Shown: positions 1-11,149 of the stretch, piece after piece
How the letters are laid out: every line of letters starts with the position of its first letter
How positions within the stretch are numbered: the stretch's first letter is position 1
From: Myrica gale
Lineage: Eukaryota > Streptophyta > Magnoliopsida > Fagales > Myricaceae
Assembly: GCA_963930655.1 (NCBI GenBank)
Contig: OZ005611.1
Location: 9,121,501 to 9,185,500 of the forward strand
DNA length: 64,000 nucleotides
Direction: 5' to 3'
The notes under the pieces: model-generated
Seen by the model: the letters and a program-made list of their open reading frames with translations, nothing else
What the model was told of the DNA's origin: nothing
The model's database searches: none
Program-made: the position numbers and the translations under genes

Positions 1-270
1 GATGCATGCTCTCCGGACTCTGCTTGCCTCGACAGTCAAAACTGTGCAATGCCAAACTCTAAATGCCTTGGCAATGGCGGTTTTAGTGATTGCAATTTAG
101 GCATACAATTAGCATTCTCTGGTACAGATAAGAATCTTGTCGCACTAAATTCATGGTATGAGGTGGAAAATCTTCGACAGTACTCTCTCTACGGCCTATT
201 CTCCAATATTCACGATTCTATCATCGGCCCAGCTTCTTTAAGCCCCTGTATGCCTCCTTTAGTTTGTTAA
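1..270 (+). CDS. 3' end of an unidentified Cys-rich protein gene (partial)
   Basis: An open frame enters from the window edge in frame 1 and runs to a TAA at 268-270, giving about 89 residues. It has several Cys residues in its first third (CSPDSAC, NCAMPNSKC, SDC), which suggests a secreted or lumenal protein. It is followed by a region with many aromatic residues (NSWYEVENLRQYSLYGLF). I have an impression of similarity to conserved plant proteins of unknown function but cannot name the family. The tail after about position 215 is serine/proline-rich and may be non-homologous read-through past a lost exon junction, so this could be a gene fragment. The first in-frame ATG is at 49, but the frame is open upstream of it. 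Confidence 0.4.
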   Translation, partial: DACSPDSACLDSQNCAMPNSKCLGNGGFSDCNLGIQLAFSGTDKNLVALNSWYEVENLRQYSLYGLFSNIHDSIIGPASLSPCMPPLVC

Positions 271-474
271 GACTCGTTATTTATGATGAGTCCATCTATG
301 AAATTCTAACTTGTGGCATTAACTAGTGAACTAAATTATTTGCTTCCTCCAAAAAAGAATGCAAGTTTGGCTCTTCTTCTTTGGATAAGAAATCTGCCCA
401 AATGAAAAGCGCAGTTGGAACCCATTGAGATTTGTGGGATAAGCACTACAAGCCAGGGCCAGTGCAACAACTTA

Positions 475-665
475 GGCTGTGTTTGTTGATTTTTTTTTTG
501 TTGGAAGCAGCGCGAATTCTTTTGGAATTTGTGAAAATGTTGAAGTTTATAAAAAAGGTAATGAAGTTTATAAAGAGTTGCTGGAGTTTGTAAAAAGATA
601 TTAGAGTTGGTAAAAAGTAATTGTGACAATTGTTTTAGAAATTTTTTTGCAATCCAAACATAGGC
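475..665. mobile_element. Tourist-like MITE (PIF/Harbinger type), 191 bp
   Basis: The ends are imperfect inverted repeats: GGCTGTGTTTG at the left and CAAACATAGGC at the right (2 mismatches in 11). A TTA target duplication sits at 472-474 and 666-668. The inside is AT-rich with repeated 'gtttataaa/gagtttgtaaaaa' runs. TTA/TAA target sites and GG(N)CTGTTTG ends are known marks of Tourist MITEs. The surrounding DNA at 271-474 and 666-770 shows no gene. Confidence 0.6.
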
Positions 666-771
666 TTAGAACATCTAAGGAAAAACAAGCAGAAAAGCAT
701 CAGGGTACAGCCCACAGCCCACCTCATCCACACTCTTATTGTATGAATGCTGCTTAAACTTCCCTAATGGT

Positions 772-2310
772 TCAGATGCTCAATTTTCCTATCCAACACT
801 GCTAAAAAGCAGGAACAACTCGTTCCTTCAGGTACTGACCAATATGTTGCTGAAGCTGGACCTCTAGCTTTTTCTTTACAACATTGAAGAGGTGGTCGAA
901 TCCTAAATTTTGATCCACAGAGGAAGCTACATCATGTATGCATGAATCAAGAAAAGAATCCACGAGGACTATTTTCCAAACAAAAAAAGAATGGCTATCC
1001 AGCAAGCCCGCAAACTTCCAGATATATTCGGATATTGGGTTTCCAGAACTCATCAAATCAACAAAATCAGCAATGTCATGTGAGCGAGAAGCTATAGAAA
1101 CAGCAAGTGAAGACAAAGTTTTATCTATAAACTCCAATTCAGAGAAGGGCTTAACTAGTGTGGATAGTAGCATTTTGCTTTTATGCTGGTTCCTCTTCTC
1201 ATTAGCAGAAACCGGAGACTGGAAATGGCGTTCTGAAGAAACTAAGGCATTTCTTATGTCAGCTTCTCTTTTTATGAGTGAAGAACTACGTACATCCCTC
1301 TGGTTCCAAGTTCGATGGAGTTGGTCCAGCTGTGCCGTACAAGCTTCTTCCTGGGAGGCAATCTCCTCTGCCTCCTCCCAAGAGAGATTATCCCTGCCTT
1401 TCACAGCAGCTTCTTCAAGAGCCAACTGCTGCTCAGTAATGAGGCCAACCTTGATAAAGTAGTTCTGTTCCAGTTCAGCCAAAGATGCCCTCTCCACTTC
1501 AACCTCAAGAAGCTGCTCCACTGCCGTATCAATAGAATCCCGAATTTGCAAGATTAATCCAAATGCATCCATGACTTCTATACCGAACGAAATCACAGAC
1601 CTTGTCTCATCTGGCAGGACAACTTCGGTCATTTTCCCAAGTAAATTCTTACAGGAAAGTAAACTGGATTTAAAAGTGGAAGCCCAATTCTCTTCTGAAA
1701 GAGATGTTGAATGGTCTTTATCTGTATCTACACACGGTATCTCCCCACTGATGGATTGTTGCAGGTCCTTAATGAAGCCTGCCAGGAGAACACATTTCTC
1801 AACTTGCTCTTCAAACTCACAAAAAATAGTTCCAAAATCAGACAGCAATCTCCTGTTTGCACTTCTTCCTCTTGCTGAACCACTAAACGTGTCCAGCAGC
1901 CTATTCTTAACCTAGTTATACAGAGAAATAAGAGCTACATCCAATAGACATAACACCTTCTCCTTCTTCTCTTCCAGCTCTCCTTGCAACCTTGCATCCC
2001 TTGTCCCATCATATTTAGATTGGCTGGATTGACTGGAAGAAAGAGCATCTTCTTTCCTCACAACACCAGCAGACTGCATATAACTCATAAAAGCAGACAG
2101 AACACGATCAGTTGCTTTTGACTCGGTCTCTGAGCCAACAGAGTTGCCTAGCTCAGCACACTCTTCTTCAACTTTCTCCATCTCTACCGCATACTTCTCC
2201 ACTTTAAGACAAAAATCAGCATGCCTGTGTTTGACATAATCAGGATTATCCCCTTGTACTTTTGCCATATTATCTGTAGCCTGCCTTCGAGCGAGAACTA
2301 ATGAACCACC
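772..2310 (-). pseudogene. SMG1: SMG1 kinase C-terminal insertion region, broken fragment
   Basis: Reading on the minus strand from about 2310, the frame gives a sequence I recognise as part of the long region between the kinase and FATC domains of plant SMG1. SMG1 is the PI3K-like kinase that phosphorylates UPF1 in nonsense-mediated decay. Landmarks are QGDNPDYVKHRH, WEEAEEIASQEEAC, DQLHRTWNQRD and SFLDSCIHDVASSVDQNLG. The frame is broken twice. An in-frame TAG at 1914-1912 (LYN-stop-VKNR) stands where an acidic codon is expected. A one-base loss in the T run near 808-812 shifts the frame; in the shifted frame homology resumes briefly (LAVLDRKIEHL) and ends near 772. Neither the kinase nor the FATC domain is present. 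The fragment lies just downstream of the FAM114 stop codon and looks like a dead partial copy. No poly(A) tail or target duplication was found to explain its origin. Confidence 0.7.
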
Positions 2311-2487
2311 GGGAACCAGAAAACAAACTGAACATTTACGGAAATACAGAGAAAAGATGTATTCTATTCATGGATAACTTCAATATTAATCTTATAGAAC
2401 AAATTTTCAGATGCGATCTCTAAACAACAACTATGTACAGAGAACTAATGAACCAAATAAAGGTTGGTCACAGAGAGCTTTGAGAGT

Positions 2488-5400
2488 TCAAGCAGACGGC
2501 ATAGAGGTTGAAAGAATTACATAACATAAGTATTGAAGACCATCCTGGACTTTGCCCACTGCTGTGGTCTTATCTGCATGCAGAAGTTCGGAGAAGGCAT
2601 TGGCTTTTTCCTGGATTGAAGTTTGTGGAGGGACTTCATGGGATTCAGCAGTGACACCCTTTATGGCTGCTGAATAAGCTTCAGCTACATCAGATATGCC
2701 TGACCAATGTATTAAAACTCCAATGTCAAGCAAAATTAAAAGGGCTATAACTCAGTCCTACTCCACCACAGAGAGTTTTGCTGCGGCTGCTTGGAGGTTT
2801 TGCCATGAATGCACACATTCCTAATAACTCAATCAGTTGCAAATATGAAGATAAAGAGAGATCTTGATTGCATTTGAAGTTGGTTCACATGTATCTACGA
2901 TCAATCACTATAAAAGTGAGCATCATACATAACTCCTGTTACTTTGAAGTCTACAGTGTGATACTGATGGAGGCAAATCTTTACGTCAAAGTTCACACAT
3001 CAGTCATCAGGTTTTATTATATCATTACAAACCATAATTGCAAGTTTACAGCTCATTATGCTACGACAATCTAGGTCATGGTATTCAGGGTTGTGAAGTT
3101 TTTTCCCAAGCAACATATTTTTCTCTATTCTGATGAAGCAGTAAATAGTGTTACTTGGAAGATATTGCACCTAGAAACGAAATTTAGCAAATCTTTTTGA
3201 AATACCTTGCAATTTTATTGGGCAACCATTTTAAGTCAATAATCTCTGGCACTTCCATAATATATTTTTTTCTAGATATTATATGAAATAACAATTTAGG
3301 ATGATGAATGGTCAAGGTGAGTTTTCTTCTCCACCAAAAATTTGTATCAGAAAAGAAAGCTTCCTTTTTTGGGGGGCAGAAAAAGTACAACTACCCAGAT
3401 GGGCTGCTAGACAGCCAATCTGTAATTCTAAAACGATAGAAAAGGTACAATATCCATAAAGGGAAGACTTTTGTGATGGAGCACTAGATTACCCACCTGT
3501 AATAAAGCTATTGGAAACAGCTTCCACATATTCTGTCATTGACTGTGCCTTTGTTCTGATTATCTTAGCTTTTTCAACAGAATCCTCAGGCCAATCAATA
3601 TTCACAGTATGTTCATCAGCATTCTCATCCTGAGCTTTGTTAGCGTCAGAAATTATGGATTTACCAAGCATCAAAAGTTGAGACACCGCAAAGCAGCACA
3701 TTTCTGAGAGTCTCTGCAAAGTACATAATTGCATTTTGTAATTACCACCAAACAGAAATCAAGAAGTTATATCAACAATGGAAAATTTTGGTTCAGATGG
3801 TTTCCCATAACATCTGAAGCATCACCATACATGAACACCCTCGGAGTGAAGAGACTCTAATCTGCCAGCAGTCCTTCGAATCATATCATCAATAGGTAAT
3901 CCTGTTAATGCACTTGTGAACCTGCAAAACGTCAGAAATTAATTTATATACATATATATACAGGGTAAAAGGCATTTACGGAGATCAAGGTGACTTTCAC
4001 ATCAACCCACCTGGTATCACCATCATTGCTCAACAGAAAACCTCACATACACTAGTTAACTTATACAACGAAGGATCTACACTATTGAGTGTTACCCTAG
4101 CTATTGTTGCAAAACATCTAACTTCTGAAGGACCCCATTTAACCAAAATTTCCACCTATGTGGGGCACCCGTAACACCAAATCAAGGTGATGTTGGAATA
4201 GATTCCATGCATAGAATTAAATCTCTTCTTGGATAGAACTACAATTCTAAGCTTCATATGGATGGGACACCTCCAATTCTGATTCCCTAATTTGACAAGT
4301 GTAAAGTTCATATAGTGATAACAAATTACATCACTGGGTTCAACAGAAAATGCATCAGAAGAAGTCATTGATGAGTATTAAAAGCAGATAGATCTATAAC
4401 TGCCATAATTTGATCCAGGCTCTGTGTTTGCAAAAACCAGAAAATTTTGAAAAAGGAGTAGGAAGAATAAACGAGAGATTTAAAGGATTCTATAGAGCAA
4501 ACATTGAATACAACATGAGATCATATCAGCCACAGATATTAGGAAATTAGACACTAAGAACACAATTCAGAAACAATATAAGAGCAAGCTGAAGCAAGAC
4601 AACTAACATTCCAGAGCAGAGAAGCACGTACACTACCCATAACATTAAGTACATGAAAATTGAAATTTTACCCCGCGGCCATATCTGCAGCCTTGCTGAC
4701 ATTTGAGTTGTGTAAATTCTTCATCTCATCACTACTTCCCTCATCCCCATTCTCCACTTTTTTCCCTTTGTCTATCTCGACACCACTTCCATTCATTTCA
4801 GTACTCAAACTGAAAATCTGTTGGACCTGTTTTAGCTTTCCATCAAATACAGATTTCTGTTCCGATGATAATTTTCCTCTCCTTCGGTTAAATAACAGGG
4901 CATAATGATTGGATAATGCCTCCAGTTCCTGCCAGTATTACAAGCTTCACAATCTCAATGATCCAAATGTTTGAACTTTCAAAACTCTAGTTCAAAGATA
5001 AGAAGGTGACCTCCAACTGTTCTGGACCCCCATATATATAGAAGCATCTATCAAATATCACTTCCTCATACAACCGATCATCATCAGTTTGCTGTTCACC
5101 TTCTTTAGAATTCTTCTCAACTTCAATACCAGTCTCTGTAATCAGCAGATCCATTGTCTCCTTTCCTACCAGTTCAAGCACCTGCATTCCCTTTGCCGTG
5201 AAAGCTTTTCCAGTCTGTAACATGATATTAGAAGAATAAGCAATTTGGAACTATGAATACGCAAGATGATGAAGGTTATCAATCATGCAAACCTCTAATA
5301 TGGAAGGTGCAACAGAACCAGGTAATGGTAAACCACCATGCTGAATTGTTTCTGCGAGGTTCACAGCAGAATGCTCAATCCTGAAGAACACAAACATAAG

Positions 5401-8400
5401 GCCAATTCCATTATATAAAACAGTGGGTTGTGGTAGGCATAACAGAAAAAGACTGTCACATGGTCAGTGAAAGATACAGCTCAATTTATAATTATTGCAA
5501 TAAAATGCACAACATGTTACCTTTAAATCTAGGCACTATTTACTATCATAACTTCTAATAGAGTGGGAAATACTCAAACCTTTTCCTTAACCACCCCCCC
5601 CCCCTTTCTTGACCTTTCAGATTTTCAAACGAGTAGAATGTATAAGAGCATACAGAACAAGCCCAACCAGGAAAGAATCCAACTCTAATGGCTGGAAATA
5701 ATCCTTGAGTATTCATCATCATAACACCATCAAGCCTTGTAAAATGATCAGTTCTTTTTTATCCAGGAGCATTAACAGATAAATAGCTTGATTTTCTGTA
5801 CACTGAACTTCAATGGAACATACTTGTGAACCAAATCTGAACCACCCCGCCATGCACTTCCTAATGCATGCCAAGCTCCAGAAGCCAAATTCTCCACAGA
5901 ATGATCAAGAACCATCAAACCCTGCAGACATGAAGAAAAGCCCAAGATAATGTGTGCTTAATGAAGCAGAAATAAAGCATCAGAATCCTAAATATCAAGA
6001 TTATAGGACATGCACATCTTGTGAAAAAGGGTCACTAAGTTTTTTTTTTTTTTTTGATAAGTAAGACAATCTTATTAAAGAGAAAAAAACAAAAGCACAA
6101 AACAGAGGGATCAACAGTACAAGGGACTATAACAAAAGACCTCCCAAGGCAATACAACCCAAAGCCAATACAATCCAAAGCCACCACTTCCCCACAACAA
6201 AAGACCTCCCAAGGCGCCAAGCACTGCCAAACTAACCCAACAAACGAAAGCCCCACCCTATAAAAGAGAACCCCACCCTATTACACGATCAAAGCCAAAG
6301 TCTGCCCTTTGTTCTTGGTCTTCCTAGCGGTCGAAGAAGACCCTTCATAATTAATCGAAGAGTGCAATCCCTTTAACTCCCGAATCATCCATCCCCCTGA
6401 TTTATTGGATTTTTTTGAGCGAAGCAGTATCCGATTGCGTTCCAAAGCAACGAAGAGATTCCTCAGCTCCTCCTCGTGACCATCACTCGACATTCCAACC
6501 AAATGTCCTACAGAGGAGACCATATCTAATACCCAATCCGGAGATTTCCCCTCCAAATCGTCTATAGGAAAACTGACCGCCAAGGGGTCAACATGCACCA
6601 GTTCCCCCACGGGATCACGTAGAGGCTCGCTTATCTCTCTAACCTCTATCTCTAGAGAATGAGCCCCAAGAGAGGAACTGGTCTCACCTCCAGAGAGGGT
6701 CCCCCGAAAGCCCTCCCCCACCTCCAGACCTCCTATGGAGCATCCCATCCTGAAGATCGGCTAGGTCTGGCGTCGAAAAGCAGTGGCCCGACGTCTCCGG
6801 CGCTGCCCGCTTCTTCTCGTCAACTTCTACAGTCTGAGCTGGCTGCGACGAGTCGCCGGAACCCTTCCCGGCCACCACAGACCACGTCGGGATCCCCCTC
6901 TGGGACGACCCATCATGAAGATCAGCCTGGTCTGACGTCGAAAAGCTGCATCCCGACGTCTCCGGCACTGCCCGCTTCTTCGCGTCAACATCTACTGTCT
7001 GATCCGGCGCCGGCGAGTCGCCGGAATCCTGCCCTGCCACCGCAGACAGCGTCGCCTGAGGAGAACCATCCACCGGCAAAGGTTTCTGGCCATCACCCGA
7101 GAACGGGTCAACCTGCCCATCACCCGTCTCTGCACACCCAGTCGATTTCCCCACAGCCTCATGCTCGAACAACTGGGTCACTGGGCCGGGTTCACATAAC
7201 GGAGAGTGAGACCCTTGGCCTAACTCAAGAGGAACCGAGCCCACCTTCGACGAACCGCACGTCAAGCAGCTCAAGGGCCTCCTGGGTTCCTCCATTAATT
7301 CGAAAATGCTGTCCAGCTCAGCACGCAGGCGCAGTAAATGTGCCCATAATGCCCCCTCAAAAGCCTCTTTTCGAAAATAATTCACGTGACCTTATTCGCC
7401 CATTGGGAAGACAACTGAGGACAGACTTCGACCTGCAGAAGCCGCCATTGGGAAGCCAACTTTGGCCTGCCTTGTCAGGTTAACGTTGCCATCATGATGG
7501 GTACGAAGCTCCCCCTCACCCTCCTCCTTCATCATCTCCGGCGAGCCACCCCTCACCAGTTGGGCAAAGGAAACTCCCGGCCTAACCTCTGACACTGCAT
7601 ACCCCGAGGTTGATCGACGCAGCTCACCAATGACAGAAACCATCTCCTCGCAAGTCTGAGCGAAAGCCTGCCATCCAAAGCCCGATCGCCCCTCAGGGAT
7701 CCTGACTGCCCCCCTCCGCCTTCTGTCCCCAGACTCCACCAACACAATGTATCTACCATGCTCATTCGAGCATTTCTGGACAAGAAACTCACGGGATGAT
7801 TCATTGAACTTCACCGACAGACCCTTGTCGTCTTTTCCCTCCTCCAGTTTGCCAAAGAGGTTGGCAAGCCAAACCACCCCATTTCTGCCAATACGAAAGG
7901 AGCTCTGCGACTTCCGACTCAGCTCCGATAACGTAAGAAGACCTAACTTGCTAACCGAGAAATGGAACGTCTTTGCCTCTATCACTAAACTACGGAAAAA
8001 AGCCATCACAAACCACGAACTAAGAGAACTAACACAACTCAATGGATCTACGGGGAGGAGAACCTAGAGGAGAGAGAACGGAGAAAAAAAAAAAGCTCAT
8101 TCTAAATTCACAAGGGCTCTGCAAGAGCGTAAAGATCTAACTGAAAAAGGGTCACTAAGTTAAAACTACAATATAAGCATTTTTTTAGTAAACATTTCAT
8201 ATTGATTCTCGACAAATGCATAAAGATGGTGGAAAAAATGCAAAAGCCACATTGATGCCAACTGTAGCTTCAAAGAACATTCAGTGCAATTCAACCAACA
8301 AATAAAATGGACAGTTAAAACAAATAGAAACAACAGAAAAGTAATGGCTGCAGATTACCTTTTCATTAAAGTAGATCACATAATTAAGATGGCAAACAGA

Positions 8401-10201
8401 AGACATACAAAAATACACTCAGTGGAAGAGAAATTCACTCAGTGGAAGACAATAAACAGAATTGCAATACAACCACAAGTTCTTTAACACTTATTTATGA
8501 CTTGCCTGGCCAAATATTGACTCCTCACTAGCTTTCTCCAGTTTCTCCAGAGCAATCTTCCGTAGGTCTTCTTTTTCATCTTTGATTTCCCTTTCATTTG
8601 CAGTGTCTTCTACCTCTTTTTCTTCCTTAGAAGATTCTGAAACCTCATCAGAGTTTTGTATGTCCGTGATGCTCTTTGCTGCAGTCTGAGCAACTGCAGC
8701 AGCCTACATCCACATGGAAACACTCAGGGAAACTACAAAAGATTACGAAATATGTAATATAGAGAATAAAGCACCATTAAGTACAATGTTTGGAGGAGTG
8801 ACACTTTAACAACGCTTCGTTGTTCATCAATCTCACAACAACACTGAACAGAAAAAAAAAATGCTGGATCTTGAAATGGACGGATGATAAAATACTCATG
8901 AATGCATAGCTTGACAAAGATACAGTTTTTGAGCAGTTATTGGAAACATGACTAAGCATGTACACAAGACTACTAGGCTAAGCAAGTTTCTCTAAATCCT
9001 CAATTCTAGGATACTTTAAAGTTAAGACACGGATTTTTCATCTCTCCTTCTGAAACCAAATCATTAAGTGAAGTTCAAGTTTGTAAAAACCTTTTTTTTT
9101 TCCTTTCAAAAACTCCATGCTCCCCACATCAATCTGGACATACTCAAACATTTCATTATTCAATGCTTAGCAAGTTCAGTCATTTACAGTGCCATGTTGC
9201 ATGGACAGGAACAAGTACAATTTCCAAAATCACTTGGCATCCAAAAACTGAATATTCAAGCATCAGTTGTTAAAAGACCCTATTTATTTAGGTGATGATG
9301 ATAGAAGGTTAATCAGAGTGAGAAACCCAACCCATGTGTGGACTTCTATCAAGGTAAACTATTCCATAATTTTCAGTAATGTCATTGAATCTTCACAATG
9401 GCATCATCAGACACTCATCAATTTGTAACTCTACTGAACCACTGTATATTTCCTATGTTTATAGATTAGTTAGAGCAGCGTTGGGAAGTGCCATCTGAGC
9501 AAAAACTCATTGGCTAGCAATAATATGAATTTCCAAATAAGAAATTCGAAAATCTGTCACAAGGAGGCCTCAATCTCCTCCGCAACAAGCAATATTAGGA
9601 ATCCACAAAGTATAAATGGTTGTATCCCCATTGAAATCCAATTAACTCAATTTAACTTCCAACATCACATAACCACAACAATCATTTCTCACAAACTTCC
9701 AGAAGTACCATAAATGACCCGAGCTTTACTAACAAGAGTAAGACGACATTCGATTAGACTAATGTCAATCTGTCATGCATTCTCCTCCATAACACTGAGA
9801 GCCAACTTGACAGATTGATAAAAATGAATCAATCTCCGAGCACTTAAGCATTGGATCTGATCATCCAACTGCTTCCCCTAATCAATTCCCGATACATTAA
9901 TGAATTAAAACAGGAGCTAATCTATCACCTGAAAACCTTAACAGAAAAGTAGGAAATGGGAGAAGGAGAATGCGTACATTGCGATTTAGAAAAAAAAAAA
10001 AAAAAGAATGCGTACATTGCGAGAGATTTCTTCAGCGGCTTTTTGGAGATCCGAGAGAACGGAGAGTGGAGAGAAACCCCAACCGCCCCATCCGCCACCG
10101 GGTTTTGGTTTTGATTTGGCTTCTTTTTCTGCTTTTGCTTTTAGTGGCTCTTTCTCCGTCTCTTTCCCTTCATTCACTGACTGTGTATTCTCTCCCTCCA
10201 T
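2488..10201 (-). CDS. FAM114/DUF719 (NOXP20-like) family protein, 9 exons
   Basis: Exons on the minus strand: 10201-10016, 8703-8506, 5921-5824, 5380-5293, 5214-5011, 4928-4672, 3921-3831, 3713-3497 and 2699-2488. The coding sum is 1551 nt (516 aa) with no internal stop. The N-terminus is acidic and Lys-rich, followed by GGGWGGWGFSPLSVLSDLQKAAEEI. The core has VLDHSVENLASGAWHALGSAW, GKAFTAKGMQVLELVGKETMDLL and an acidic-aromatic patch (RLYEEVIFDRCFYIYGGPEQLEEL). This order matches the FAM114A1/A2 layout (W-G-x-W start, GKKTMN-like motif, FDEYQG-like motif before LEAL). The biochemical role is unknown; animal members are linked to Golgi and RAB2 biology. The ATG at 10201 is preferred because the frame upstream has only a GTG. 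Intron 2 (8505-5922) uses a GC donor (CAG|GCAAGT) and carries a LINE. From memory the Arabidopsis counterpart is At2g15860. Confidence 0.8.
6042..8141 (-). mobile_element. ORF1-only L1-type LINE in FAM114 intron 2
   Basis: A 20-bp perfect target duplication (tgaaaaagggtcactaagtt) flanks the element at 6022-6041 and 8142-8161. The poly(A) tail is read as a T run at 6042-6055, so the element lies on the minus strand, in the same sense as its host gene. The last 35 bp before the tail (ctctttaataagattgtcttac) match the 3' end of the LINE at 36.4-41.1 kb. The only long coding region is ORF1-like; there is no endonuclease or reverse transcriptase. The 240 bp between ORF1 and the tail are non-coding. 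The length is 2.1 kb, less than half of a full plant L1. Confidence 0.85.
6281..8006 (-). pseudogene. LINE ORF1 (gag-like), one stop and one frameshift
   Basis: The ATG at 8006 opens a frame that starts MAFFRSLVIEAKTF and contains WLANLFGKLEEG and SFAQLVRGG, typical of the N-terminal domain of plant L1 ORF1 proteins. A TGA at 7394-7392 interrupts it, and the same frame continues to 6684. The C-terminal part (6748-6281) is in another frame, so a frameshift lies at 6748-6684. That part ends WVLDMVSSVGHLVGMS, EEELRNLFVALERNR and LKGLHSSINYEGSS. It aligns with the end of ORF1 in the 36-kb LINE ([30 protein letters not shown]). A 55-residue unit (VD.KKRA.PETSG..FST.D.ADL.DG) occurs twice in tandem in the linker. 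Confidence 0.7.
9968..10022 (+). repeat. Poly(A)-only retro-insertion duplicating a splice donor
   Basis: The 17-bp sequence gaatgcgtacattgcga occurs at 9968-9984 and again at 10006-10022. Between the copies is 'tttag' followed by a run of A (9985-10005). This is the layout of a target-primed reverse transcription event that inserted almost nothing but a poly(A) tail. The duplicated segment spans the exon 1/intron 1 junction of the FAM114 gene (AAT|GTACGC on the minus strand), so two copies of the donor now lie 38 nt apart. Confidence 0.65.
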
Positions 10202-10486
10202 CACTCAATACACCCACCCAAAAGGAGAAAACAACCAAATACTGTAGCGAAGATTTTGCACTTCTGATGAAAATAGAAAATACAAACTGTGAACTTCGAG
10301 GGCTTTGGGCCTCTTCAATTTGCGGCCGAAAATGAACAAGCACCCTCCGATCTGGTTCGATCCAACGTTTCATTCACGTCACGAGAAAACGATGCCGTTG
10401 GATGTTACTTGTCAGTGCGGTCTTTTGGCCTTTTTTTTTTTTTTTTTTTTTTTGCGTCCGATTTAAGTTATAGCCTACTTGACTCC
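10202..10486. other. FAM114 5' flank with T tract
   Basis: This is presumed promoter and 5' UTR of the minus-strand FAM114 gene. It contains a long T tract at about 10430-10453. No clear TATA box was seen. A hAT-like element starts at 10487, only 285 bp upstream of the start codon. Confidence 0.4.
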
Positions 10487-11149
10487 TAGGGCTGAGTAAC
10501 GGTGACGTATGTGTCGGTTTGTCTAAAATCGGCACCGTCAACGTTAAGGATGGTATCCAAAAATGGGCACCGGCAAATAAGAATATTCGGCCTTGTCGGT
10601 GCCGGTTTGGTCGGTTACGGTTACACGGTAACCATGAAATCGTTTATTCATTTAGAGAGAGAGAGGAGAGAGACGCTGTAGAGGGAGAGAGAGAGAGAGA
10701 GGAGGAGCGTACCTATACAGGGGCGAATATGCAATGCAGGTTAGCACTTAACCTTTTTTGTTTTGTTTTGTTTTTTATTTTATTTTATTTTTTAAAAAAA
10801 CTTTATTAACCCTAATCATGTCATAACGCCTTTGTTTTGTTTTTTCCATTTAAAAGAAAAGAGCTTTAGGTTTAGGGTTAGGGTTTTTAACCCTAACCAT
10901 GTAAAAGGTTACAAGGGCGTCGTTCTCGTGATAAAGAAGTTACAAACGACTCCATTTTTATTGAAATAATAGAAAAAAATCACCGATAACAGGTAATCGC
11001 CGGTAATTTCCAATAGTTACCGTCACCGGTAATATCACCGGTAAAATAGGATTTTCAATGTCGTCACAAGTAATATCAGCAGTTCCCGACACCGGTATCG
11101 ATACCGGTGCTGGTTATGTGGGCACCAGCGGTTGTAATGAACACCCCTA
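10487..11149. mobile_element. Non-autonomous hAT-like element, 663 bp
   Basis: The termini are TAGGGCTG at the left and CACCCCTA at the right (7 of 8 bases complementary). They are flanked by degenerate 8-bp duplications, ttgactcc (10479-10486) and ctgacccc (11150-11157). Both ends are rich in ggtaccg/accggta motifs (for example 'ggtatcgataccggtgc'), the subterminal style of hAT elements. The middle has GA runs and two arms with 'aaccctaa(t/c)catgt' and 'agggttagggtt', which resemble plant telomere repeats in inverted order. No transposase frame is seen. Confidence 0.55.

Noticed and set aside
938..1915. Plus-strand frames opposite the SMG1 fragment
   Set aside because: The minus strand has clear protein similarity; the plus frames are shadows of it.
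6659..7483. 274-residue plus-strand frame over the ORF1-only LINE
   Set aside because: It is Ser/Pro-rich, without a recognisable domain, and is antisense to the LINE ORF1, whose sense frame matches the second LINE.
10650..10710. GA-rich stretch as a promoter element
   Set aside because: It is internal to the hAT-like element and simple in composition, with nothing tying it to a transcript start.
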